NCBI RefSeq assembly: GCF_014117265.1
Contig: NZ_CP059833.1
Location: 2,263,069 to 2,327,068, forward strand
DNA: 64,000 nucleotides
Direction: 5' to 3'
DNA from: Corynebacterium hindlerae
GTDB taxonomy: Bacteria > Actinomycetota > Actinomycetes > Mycobacteriales > Mycobacteriaceae
Shown: positions 18,720-28,254 of the stretch, in pieces
Layout: every line of letters begins with the position of its first letter
Numbering within the stretch: the first letter of the stretch is position 1
Notes under the pieces: generated by a model
Told to the model about the DNA's origin: nothing
The model's database searches: none
The model's input: the letters and a program-made list of their open reading frames with translations, nothing else
Position numbers and translations under genes: made by a program

Positions 18720-20168
18720 ATGCTGACATTTTCCTGGCTCGCGAACAACCGAAGTCTTGCGCTAATTGAACACATAGCCCCAGCTGCACAGGGATTCTCG
18801 GTAGTGCAACCTTCGGAGTTGGAGAACGCGGAGGAATTCATTCAAGCGGATTCTTTGGTGCTCACCCTAGGAATCGCTTTCCGTGAGCGGCCGGAGGAGC
18901 TTGGCCATTACATCGACCACCTCGTTGATGCAGGTGCGGTGGCGATTGGCTTTGGCACTGGTGTGCCCTTTGCTACGGTGCCCGAAATTGTTATGGACAC
19001 AGCACGTCGACGAGGTATCGGTCTATATGAGGTCCCTCAGCATATTCCTTTTATTTCGATCGTCACAGCGGCTCATCAGGAGAGGCAGCGGCTCGCGCAT
19101 CTTGAGCAGCAGAAGCTCATGGATGCACAACAACGACTCACGGCCTCTGCCACAACAGGCTCTCTTGACTCCCTTCTCAAGGAAGCTGCGGAGCTCCTTC
19201 AGGCGCGCGTGAGCATTGTTGGTAGTGCCGGTTCGCTGGCTGGAAGTGCTAGTGCTTTGTCATCGCCTGCCAGTGAAAAACTGCATTATTCTTCCTACAA
19301 GATGCCGGCTCGCTCGGGAAGACATCATGTATTGGAGATTCGTTCGGCCTCTCGGTTAACCAGCGCGCAGCGTACTCTCGTCCGTCATTGTGCTGGCCTT
19401 GCAGACGTTCTGCTAGCACGCCCGCATGAACTCCGAGCAGCCCGCAACGAATTGAATTCCTTTGCACTCGCAGTGCGGTTAGGGCTGACCAAGGAAGGTG
19501 AACTTCTACCCAGTGCATTTGACTCGCCTACGGATGATAAAGGACTGACCAGGCCGATTGTTTTGGTGGCGGATAATTCTTCGGGTCTTCGCCTCGCTCT
19601 TTCCTCGCTGGACCACAGCGCAGAGGAAGTAGGAAGGTTCTTGTTTTCGGTACTGTTGCCGGACCACGCAGCATTGGTCCTTGCTCTCCCAAATCAACCA
19701 GTGGAGGAGATCCTTACAGAGCTAGGGTCGGCAGCCAGGCGTGTTCGCGTAGCAATCGGTCGACCAGTGGCGCACCCAGATGAAACTTATGTCGCAGCTT
19801 TGCGTTCCCGGGCAGAGCTCCTCGCTTTAGGAGAACACGCACTTCCTGACTCTATTCAGCTTCCCTGGCTTCATGAGCCCACAGTGGTTCAGGCTCTTAT
19901 CGCTCGTAAACAGGAGCTTTTCGGCCGCCTGGAACTCGAAGATAAGCACTCCGGTACGTCCTATGCCCGCACCTTGACTGTGTATCTCAAGGAGGGAGGC
20001 AAGCTTGAGGACACAGCGCAGGCCTTAGGTATCCATCGGCATACTGTTAGGAATCGGATCGCAAAGATTCAGCAGATCTGCCAGATCGATCTTTCCGAGC
20101 CCGGCACGTTTGCGGAGGCCTACTTTTCTAGTGCGGTAGACGATCCCGGCGCTACCGCCCGTCGGTAA
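18720..20168 (+). CDS. PucR-family transcriptional regulator of the gab operon
   Basis: A 482-aa regulator with the N-terminal PucR ligand-binding domain (about residues 5-115) and the C-terminal PucR HTH (EDTAQALGIHRHTVRNRIAK, near residue 440). The middle is variable. Divergent placement next to gabT is the same as in the gab cluster of Corynebacterium glutamicum, where a PucR-type protein activates gab genes when GABA is present. That role is assumed here by synteny. The ATG at 18720 follows AGAGGA closely. Confidence 0.8.
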   Translation: MLTFSWLANNRSLALIEHIAPAAQGFSVVQPSELENAEEFIQADSLVLTLGIAFRERPEELGHYIDHLVDAGAVAIGFGTGVPFATVPEIVMDTARRRGIGLYEVPQHIPFISIVTAAHQERQRLAHLEQQKLMDAQQRLTASATTGSLDSLLKEAAELLQARVSIVGSAGSLAGSASALSSPASEKLHYSSYKMPARSGRHHVLEIRSASRLTSAQRTLVRHCAGLADVLLARPHELRAARNELNSFALAVRLGLTKEGELLPSAFDSPTDDKGLTRPIVLVADNSSGLRLALSSLDHSAEEVGRFLFSVLLPDHAALVLALPNQPVEEILTELGSAARRVRVAIGRPVAHPDETYVAALRSRAELLALGEHALPDSIQLPWLHEPTVVQALIARKQELFGRLELEDKHSGTSYARTLTVYLKEGGKLEDTAQALGIHRHTVRNRIAKIQQICQIDLSEPGTFAEAYFSSAVDDPGATARR

Positions 20169-20178
20169 GCGGTGCTTG

Positions 20179-21474
20179 CTAGTCCAGTACTTCTACCTGG
20201 TAGTCGGCCTGGAAGTTGTCTACTCGTGGTTTGCCCCAGGGCAGGCTCGCATCGGTTTGGTAACGCATTGAAATAGTGTTGATGTGCAAGCGGATCCGTT
20301 TGCCTTCGTAGAGGCGCCAGGGCGCGGTGGTATCCAGAACGCCGTAAGGTGTGAAATCTTTTCTTGCCAGCCCAATGGAATCGACTGTGTTGGTCACTGG
20401 GCGGTCTGGGCCTGCTTTCATCGCGGTCGCTGGCTGAGGCGTGTCCAGGACAAGCATGAAGTACTCGTTGTCAGGGCCTTCGCCATTGGGGACGCCGAGG
20501 TGGTTTGTAACTTCCAGTGCCCGTTTTAGAACTACGGTTCCTTCGAATGATTGGTCGTATACAGTGTTCAGCTCAACTGCCCCTGCTGGCCGCAGCACCA
20601 CGGAGGCGTTGTTGCCGCCGGTGCAGACGGTTTCGGCGTCGGTTCCGCTGCAGTTCATGGTGTAATTCTGGTTCGTGACTGGGCTGGTTGCTGTTACCTC
20701 GAACGAACCGGTTTTACCGGCAGCTGCGGTCGCTACTGCTCTGGCGAATTCGCATGAGGTGGCGTCGGTTCCGGTGAATACTGCGGTGTCTGCGTACACC
20801 CCGCATTTGTGCGCAATTGTCTCGGTGGCTTCGCCTTTCGGCGCCGCAGGTTTACTGGCGCCCAGTTGGTTCAATGGGCCAAGGTCGGTACTCGGGGTCC
20901 ATTCCACTTCCCGATATCCGCCGCTATACAGATTCGTAGCCGGGACGGTGGCTTTGCCATTGCCAGGAACCAACTGGTGATCCTTGACCACGAACAGCTC
21001 AGCTTCCCATTCTCGCTGAATTGATTGTCCTGTGATTTGAAACAGGCCGTTCCCAAGCGGGGAAGTGGCGATGTTCGCGCGTCCGCCACCGGCGGAACCC
21101 GCGCCCCAAATCAACACCTCACGAGTATTGAAAAGCTCACCATCTTTGGGCTTGCTGAAAACCGTTACGGGAGCCCAGAAGTCGCGGGCGTCGGCTTTCA
21201 GGAGCAGATCGGGTTGATCATCCCCGGTGACCTCGGCGATAGCGTAAGAATAGGTGCCGGTGGGTTCGAAACGGTCGGTTTTGTTGAACTCGTAAGCCCC
21301 CGGGTTGTTGAGGACGGTGGTGTAGGCGTCGATAAGCGCTGCGTGCTTCGTCTCCAACGCGGCAGCTTCGGCGGTCACTTCGCCGGCGGTCTCTGGCGCT
21401 GGCTTATCGACGCCATTGCCCGAAGAACACCCCACCAATAACAGGCCACATGCAAAGACTGCGATTCGACGCAT
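20179..21474 (-). CDS. secreted lipoprotein of unknown function
   Basis: A 431-aa protein with a short signal peptide and lipobox (MRRIAVFACGLLLVGC), so it should be lipid-anchored on the outer face of the cell membrane. The mature part begins with a low-complexity Ser/Glu/Ala linker. It contains a segment AIAEVTGDDQPDLLLKAD, resembling a calcium-binding-like VCBS/FG-GAP repeat unit, and later cysteines that may form disulfides. The start at 21474 is chosen because it gives a normal signal peptide. The ORF extends four codons further. A second lipoprotein with a similar GDGRDEAVV motif lies at 30735-31403. Confidence 0.7.
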   Translation of the reverse strand: MRRIAVFACGLLLVGCSSGNGVDKPAPETAGEVTAEAAALETKHAALIDAYTTVLNNPGAYEFNKTDRFEPTGTYSYAIAEVTGDDQPDLLLKADARDFWAPVTVFSKPKDGELFNTREVLIWGAGSAGGGRANIATSPLGNGLFQITGQSIQREWEAELFVVKDHQLVPGNGKATVPATNLYSGGYREVEWTPSTDLGPLNQLGASKPAAPKGEATETIAHKCGVYADTAVFTGTDATSCEFARAVATAAAGKTGSFEVTATSPVTNQNYTMNCSGTDAETVCTGGNNASVVLRPAGAVELNTVYDQSFEGTVVLKRALEVTNHLGVPNGEGPDNEYFMLVLDTPQPATAMKAGPDRPVTNTVDSIGLARKDFTPYGVLDTTAPWRLYEGKRIRLHINTISMRYQTDASLPWGKPRVDNFQADYQVEVLD

Positions 21475-21572
21475 GACACACTCCATAATCCACTGTTAAA
21501 TGCTCTCTAAGAGTCTAGGGGAGGAGCTTGCTTCGAGCGCGCTTTGGTTAGTAGGGTGCCCCCAACTGCACG

Positions 21573-22016
21573 TCAATCGCTGTACGTAAAGATGAAGCTG
21601 GTGTTGGTGGAGGCCACTTCTTCCCGCCGACTAATGGTGTCTGAAACAAACGTCGAGAGCGCTGCCGAATCTCTGCAGTTAACGTGCGCCGCGAAATCGT
21701 GCGCGCCGGAGAGGAAATACACGCGTTGCACCTCCGGCAGGTCGCGTAAAAAGTCATAAAATCTCCGCAGCGTACTGCGGTAATTGTTGTGCAAACTGAT
21801 GTGGACCAGGGCCTGGGTGCCCTGCTCGTTCGAGGTTTGGGCAACAAGGGTGGTAAACCCGCGGATAACGCCAGAATCGATGAGTTTCTTCAGTCGTCGG
21901 TGTGCAGTAGCGGTGCTGATGTGTGCAGCGGCTGCGACGTCGGCGATGGGCAGCCGGGCGTTGCTCTTCAGAGCATTGATGATCGCTTGGTCTGTGTCAT
22001 CGATGACATTATCCAT
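21573..22016 (-). CDS. Lrp/AsnC-family regulator
   Basis: A 147-aa protein with the N-terminal AsnC HTH (DDTDQAIINALKSNARLPIA, then ISTATAHRRLKKLIDSGVI) and the C-terminal RAM-type effector domain (TQALVHISLHNN, VQRVYFLSGAHDFAAHV). The upstream start at 22052 is possible but ATG 22016 (MDNVIDD) gives the standard family N-terminus. It is divergent from the DadA-like oxidase, as is common for Lrp regulators of amino acid catabolism, so it likely responds to an amino acid that the oxidase degrades. Confidence 0.85.
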   Translation of the reverse strand: MDNVIDDTDQAIINALKSNARLPIADVAAAAHISTATAHRRLKKLIDSGVIRGFTTLVAQTSNEQGTQALVHISLHNNYRSTLRRFYDFLRDLPEVQRVYFLSGAHDFAAHVNCRDSAALSTFVSDTISRREEVASTNTSFIFTYSD

Positions 22017-22054
22017 GCCTGTTTGGCCTCCCTTCTGAGCGGATCCTCTCATTT

Positions 22055-22083
22055 TTGCAGGTCATCGTGAGAGTTTTCTGCAA
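22055..22083. promoter_or_regulatory. spaced inverted repeat before the Lrp gene
   Basis: TTGCAG at 22055-22060 and CTGCAA at 22078-22083 in the divergent intergenic region, a plausible Lrp-type binding site. The evidence is positional only. Confidence 0.3.
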
Positions 22084-22160
22084 CTGATAGTCCGTAGTCT
22101 AGCTACGAATCTACAATGAGGTGACAATCGAGAATGTGAGCAAGAGCACAAGGAGGAGAT

Positions 22161-23390
22161 GTGAGTACGGCACTGGTTGTTGGTGCAGGAATGACGGGAT
22201 TGGCCACCGCCTGGCATCTGCAAAACTACGGCTACGAGGTCAAGGTTGTGGATCGCATTGGCGTGGCAGGTGGCGCGTCATGGGGTAATGCCGGTTGGCT
22301 CGCGCCGGGAAAAACGATCCCGCTTGCGAACACGGGCCTATGGTCTTACGGGCTCACCGCGCTGCTGGATCCGGATGCTGCACTGTCCGTACCCAAGCGC
22401 GTTGATCCGAAGCTGTGGTCCTTTGTCGCGCGCTTCATGTCGCATGCTACGCAACGCAAATGGGACACCACGATGGCTGCGTTGACCGAGGTGGACCTGC
22501 TTGCCCTCGAGGCCTTTGATGAACTTGCTGAAAACGGCGTCGAGGCGAAGCTAAGCGATGAGGACTTTGTTGTCGCCTTCCGCAAAGAATCCGAGGCCAA
22601 GGGGTTCCTGGAGGAAGTCGAGGGTGCGGTGCGCCACGGCCAGGAGATCCCGTTTGAACGGGTCAGCGCTGACCAGGTGTCTTCCTTCGAACCGCTGCTG
22701 TCGGAGGAAGCGCAGGTCGTGTACCGGCTGGGCGGCCAACGGTTCATTGAACCTGGCCCGTACTGCGAGGCACTCGCGAAGTCCTTCCTCGGCCGCGGCG
22801 GACAGATCGAAACGGGCGTTGAGGTGACCGGGGTGACGTCGACACGCAAACCTGCGGTGCAGCTTGCCGACGGCCAGTGGCGCACCGCGGACGCCGTTGT
22901 CCTTGCAAACGGGGCGTGGCTTCCGAAGCTTGCCCGCCCGCTGGGCGTGAAAACAATGGTGCAAGCCGGGCGTGGCTACTCATTCTCTGTCCCAACAGAA
23001 AACGAACCGAAACACGCGATCTACCTGCCGCACCTTCGCGTTGCCTGCACTCCATACCAAGGTCGTCTCCGCGTTGCCGGCACCATGGAGTTCCGTGGTC
23101 CTGATGAGGCGTTCGAGCCTTCACGTGTGGACGCGATTGAACGCGTCACCGCACCAATGTTTACTGGGGTGAACTGGGAGGATCGTCAGGATGAATGGGT
23201 GGGGTCGCGTCCTGTGACCCCGGATGGTCTGCCGCTTATCGGCGCTACCAAGGCCCCAAACGTCTATGTTTGCGGTGGTCATGGCATGTGGGGCATCGTT
23301 CTTGGGCCAGTATCAGGAAAGCTGCTGGTACAGCAGATTGCCACCGGGGAGGTCGACCCTGCGATCAAGCCGTTTGATCCGTTGCGGTAG
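22161..23390 (+). CDS. DadA-like FAD-dependent D-amino acid dehydrogenase/oxidase
   Basis: A 409-aa flavoprotein of the DAO family. It starts with the FAD-binding motif LVVGAGMTGLATAWHLQNYG and ends with the second flavin-contacting segment (TPDGLPLIGATKAPNVYVCG). Such enzymes oxidise D-amino acids, or sometimes glycine, sarcosine or other secondary amines, to oxo acids. The start is GTG at 22161 behind a strong AGGAGG. The divergent Lrp gene supports a role in amino acid breakdown. The exact substrate is not determinable. Confidence 0.8.
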   Translation: MSTALVVGAGMTGLATAWHLQNYGYEVKVVDRIGVAGGASWGNAGWLAPGKTIPLANTGLWSYGLTALLDPDAALSVPKRVDPKLWSFVARFMSHATQRKWDTTMAALTEVDLLALEAFDELAENGVEAKLSDEDFVVAFRKESEAKGFLEEVEGAVRHGQEIPFERVSADQVSSFEPLLSEEAQVVYRLGGQRFIEPGPYCEALAKSFLGRGGQIETGVEVTGVTSTRKPAVQLADGQWRTADAVVLANGAWLPKLARPLGVKTMVQAGRGYSFSVPTENEPKHAIYLPHLRVACTPYQGRLRVAGTMEFRGPDEAFEPSRVDAIERVTAPMFTGVNWEDRQDEWVGSRPVTPDGLPLIGATKAPNVYVCGGHGMWGIVLGPVSGKLLVQQIATGEVDPAIKPFDPLR

Positions 23391-23515
23391 GTTTCTGACA
23401 CGGCGTCCGCCATCTAGATCGGTTCGAGAGGGCGGGCAGCGATAACAAAAAAGTCTCGTTTTCAATGTTTTGGGACTCAATTTGGTTAATCGATAAAAGG
23501 GGATTCGGAAGAATT

Positions 23516-23535
23516 TAAGTGAGCCTTCTCACTTA
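23516..23535. promoter_or_regulatory. perfect palindrome upstream of the split pfl operon
   Basis: TAAGTGAG-CCTT-CTCACTTA, 8-bp perfect arms, 124 bp before the pflB start. The core GTGA-N6-TCAC has the spacing shared by Rex (TTGTGA-N6-TCACAA) and CRP/GlxR (TGTGA-N6-TCACA) operators. A redox or cAMP-type regulator is therefore the first suspect for oxygen- or carbon-dependent control of fermentation. A related half-size palindrome lies at 49201-49214. Confidence 0.55.
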
Positions 23536-23658
23536 GTGGTAGCCGACCTGGGATTTTGTTCAACAAACCTTATGTGATCTATCTCCCTGCCCTTCAAAAG
23601 CTGGGGTGAATGTCTCTAGAATGGAGACGAATTTGGCAAGACCTAAGGAGTATAAGGC

Positions 23659-25749
<2,091 letters not shown>

Positions 25750-25770
25750 CCAGGAAAAGGAGACCAAAAA

Positions 25771-26019
25771 ATGGCTGCAACCTATGAAGAGCGACTCGCC
25801 TCGATGAAGGCTCAGCGCGAGAGCAACGGTGGCGTTCAGGGCCTGTACCACGCCAACGTTAACGTTCTCAACCGTGAAACCCTCGAAGACGCAATGGAGA
25901 ACCCGGAGAAGTACCCACAGCTCACCGTCCGTGTGTCGGGTTACGCCGTGAACTTCGTGCGCCTCACCCGTGAGCAGCAGCTCGACGTGCTGTCCCGCAC
26001 GTTCCACGACCAGATGTAA
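25771..26019 (+). CDS. stand-alone glycyl-radical domain, small part of the split PFL (GrcA-like)
   Basis: An 82-aa protein that is almost exactly the missing C-terminus of [23 protein letters not shown], then RVSGYAV with the radical Gly57, and [14 protein letters not shown] at the end. It starts with a new ~28-residue charged helix-like segment ([16 protein letters not shown]). It has its own GGAG ribosome-binding site 21 nt after the pflB stop. E. coli GrcA (YfiD) is a comparable free domain, but it is a spare part for an intact PFL. Here it appears to be the only source of the radical glycine. It lies in the same frame as pflB, separated by one TAA and seven codons. Confidence 0.9.
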   Translation: MAATYEERLASMKAQRESNGGVQGLYHANVNVLNRETLEDAMENPEKYPQLTVRVSGYAVNFVRLTREQQLDVLSRTFHDQM

Positions 26020-26039
26020 CACGACTACCGCACAGCGGT

Positions 26040-26085
26040 AAACGAGCCGGGCGCAAGGGAGACACTCCCGCGCCCGGCTCGTTTT
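26040..26085 (+). terminator. hairpin terminator between the radical-domain gene and pflA
   Basis: A 15-bp GC-rich perfect stem (AAACGAGCCGGGCGC and its complement) extended by an inner GGGAG/CTCCC, followed by TTTT. It ends 11 bases before the pflA start. It should cut most transcripts after the two structural parts, leaving less message for the activase. Confidence 0.85.
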
Positions 26086-26096
26086 AAGGAAGAACG

Positions 26097-27002
26097 ATGG
26101 CAAATCAGCAGCTTGATGCTCGCACATACTTCAGGGTAGGGGAGGGCTCTACCGGCGAGTATGCGCCGCAACCCCTGGAAAATGAGGTCCCCCGCGCCGC
26201 CGGAAAAGGTTTAGACGGAATCGCGCGCGCACCTGAGATGACCCACCACGAACACATCATGGCAGTGCGCAGTGGTGACCTCGGGTCCCTGCACTCATGG
26301 GAATTGGTCACAGCCATGGACGGGCCAGGAACCCGGATGACAATATTTTTCGCGGGCTGCCCACTGCGCTGCCTGTACTGTCACAACCCGGACACGATGC
26401 ACGCACACGACGGCACCCCAGCCACAGCGGATGCCGTTCTCGAACGCATCAAGCGCTACCAGACCATCTTCCGCGTCTCCAAGGGCGGTGTGACGTTCTC
26501 CGGAGGAGAGCCACTGATGCAGCCAGCCTTCCTGGCTAAGCTGCTCCGCGGTGCAAAGGAAATGGGGATCCACACGGCCATCGACACCTCCGGGTTCCTC
26601 GGCCGAAACCTCAGCGACGAGATGCTATCAAACACCGACCTCGTTCTCCTCGATGTCAAGTCTGGCCTACCTGACTACTACGAGCGCACCACCGGCCGGA
26701 AACTACAGCCGACCATCGACTTTGGCAAACGCCTGTCCAAAGCCGGGGTGGAGATTTGGGGTCGCTTCGTCCTCGTGCCAGGCCTTACCGACGACCCCCG
26801 CAACATCGAAGCCGCCGCAGAAATCATGAAAGGCTGGAGCTCACTATCCCGGGTTGAGGTGCTCCCCTTCCACCAAATGGCGCGCGATAAATGGGAGTCT
26901 TTGGGGATGGAATACCAGCTCAAAGACGTCCAGCCACCAAGCAAAGAGGACACCGAACGAGTTCGCGAGATCTTCCGCTCTCATGGGTTGAAAACGCTTT
27001 AG
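26097..27002 (+). CDS. pflA: pyruvate formate-lyase activating enzyme with an N-terminal extension
   Basis: A 301-aa radical-SAM enzyme that puts the glycyl radical on PFL. The [4Fe-4S] motif is Cys88-x3-Cys92-x2-Cys95 (CPLRCLYCHN), with GGVTFSGGEPLMQ following. Similarity to E. coli PflA (246 aa) begins near residue 65 (SLHSWELVTAMDGPGTR), so about 60 residues are extra at the N-terminus. ATG 26097 follows AAGGAAG. A shorter protein from the ATG of MTHHEH (residue 48) is possible. The extension has no cysteines. It may dock the separate glycyl-radical subunit, which is speculation based on the split enzyme. Confidence 0.9.
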   Translation: MANQQLDARTYFRVGEGSTGEYAPQPLENEVPRAAGKGLDGIARAPEMTHHEHIMAVRSGDLGSLHSWELVTAMDGPGTRMTIFFAGCPLRCLYCHNPDTMHAHDGTPATADAVLERIKRYQTIFRVSKGGVTFSGGEPLMQPAFLAKLLRGAKEMGIHTAIDTSGFLGRNLSDEMLSNTDLVLLDVKSGLPDYYERTTGRKLQPTIDFGKRLSKAGVEIWGRFVLVPGLTDDPRNIEAAAEIMKGWSSLSRVEVLPFHQMARDKWESLGMEYQLKDVQPPSKEDTERVREIFRSHGLKTL

Positions 27003-27072
27003 GGCTGGGGCCCGCTGCTGGTGGCTGTTTCAGCCAGATGTGTTTCGACCGGGGCTGACTAAGCGTTTAGTG

Positions 27073-27187
27073 CGCCAATAGCAAGATTTGCCCCATGTTA
27101 GGACCGTTCCCTTTGGCGTGACCTGGGGTTTTGCTGTAGCAGAGTATCTAACGTGGGGCGGATTGTGTGAGGCGCCAAGATTTGCCC
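27073..27187. repeat. intergenic element with nested direct and inverted repeats
   Basis: AAGATTTGCCCC occurs at 27083-27094 and again at 27177-27188, each preceded by GCGCCAA. Between them GCCCC-N2-GTTAG and its inverted partner CTAAC-N2-GGGGC (27150-27159) form a large hairpin. No gene is evident in 27003-27230. It looks like a small repeated or mobile intergenic unit, or a transcript end structure. Confidence 0.45.
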
Positions 27188-27230
27188 CGGACTGAAGCCC
27201 ACCCGCTCCACTACTATGGTGGAAAACGTG

Positions 27231-28088
27231 ATGGTTCGTAACCGTGGTTCGTTGGGTTGTGTGTTGGCCATTGTGGTGCTGGGCGCGTGCCTTGTCCCGG
27301 CGATGTTCGGTGCGAAGCTCCTCCTAGGGACGCACCCTGGGGCAATACCCGGATCGCGCACGCAAGAAAAAGAGCTGCTGCCTGTCCTCAAAGACGCCGT
27401 CGGCCCGCTTCCGGCCGCGTTTAGCGCTGAGGCAAAACTCATGGTGAACAGTGGGGTGAGTTTCTCGGCGAGGGGGACGGGGACGGTGGAGGATGGCGTC
27501 GTCACGCACCGCATGCTTATCGACGCCATCTCCCAGTCGAATCCAGGTTCCGTCCAGGTGCGCCCTTCCACAACTATCGATACGGGGGATGCAAAAGTGG
27601 AGATCACCGGCGTTGACACCGCCCGGCTTGACGCCATGGCGGGACTCGCAGGTGAACTTGCTGGACCAGCAAAACAAGTGAAGGTAAGCCTAGATCAACC
27701 CCGGCTGTTTGTTCGTGCTGGTTATCGTCTGGTAGAAACCGCTGATGCGAACGGTGGGGAAGCAGGCCCCTGCGAGGCTGCGAGGTCAGAGTTTGTTGCG
27801 CAGTTGCCTGAAATTGCGGAACTGCAACGTCAAGGAGTTCCCGTGGAGGCGGACTTCATGCAGTGTAGCGATAACGCTCCGGGCGCTGAGTTCCCTGGAT
27901 TCGCTCCCGCAGAGCAGGTGAAGGATGTTGACCAGCTGCTACGCGGCTCGCTAGGAAACACCGTGTATTGGGCCAAACTGAGAGACGACGGAAAGGTATA
28001 TGTTCGCTTCCGCGATGGGCAAGAATCTGCGGAAGCGAACTGGCGGGCCCAGTGGAGGCACGGCGAGGTGAGCGTGTTTAGGGGATGA
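27231..28088 (+). CDS. membrane-anchored protein of unknown function
   Basis: A 285-aa protein with one N-terminal hydrophobic segment (CVLAIVVLGACLVPAMFGAKLLL) and a likely extracytoplasmic remainder rich in Gly, Ala and Val. I do not recognise a family. The middle contains a repeated beta-like pattern (VEITGVDTARLDAMAGLAG). Two Cys residues in the C-terminal half could form a disulfide. Start is uncertain: an in-frame ATG at 27216 also exists, but 27231 has the better purine-rich leader. Neighbours give no clue. Confidence 0.6.
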   Translation: MVRNRGSLGCVLAIVVLGACLVPAMFGAKLLLGTHPGAIPGSRTQEKELLPVLKDAVGPLPAAFSAEAKLMVNSGVSFSARGTGTVEDGVVTHRMLIDAISQSNPGSVQVRPSTTIDTGDAKVEITGVDTARLDAMAGLAGELAGPAKQVKVSLDQPRLFVRAGYRLVETADANGGEAGPCEAARSEFVAQLPEIAELQRQGVPVEADFMQCSDNAPGAEFPGFAPAEQVKDVDQLLRGSLGNTVYWAKLRDDGKVYVRFRDGQESAEANWRAQWRHGEVSVFRG

Positions 28089-28254
28089 CATCCGCGAGGT
28101 AGGGGTATGTGAAATGGGCTGTGTAAATCGCGGAGTACTTCCTCTTAAAATTATTCTGCGGGGGTGGGAAGGAACCCCGGAATGACATAGCTAACTCTCG
28201 CGTAAATTATCGTGCATTCGAGAACTTACAGCGCTTTTTAACTAAGGTGGACCT

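Noticed and set aside
25771..26019. Small radical-domain gene as a mere GrcA spare part
   Set aside because: The neighbouring PFL has no radical domain of its own, so the small protein would be an essential subunit unless another full PFL exists elsewhere.
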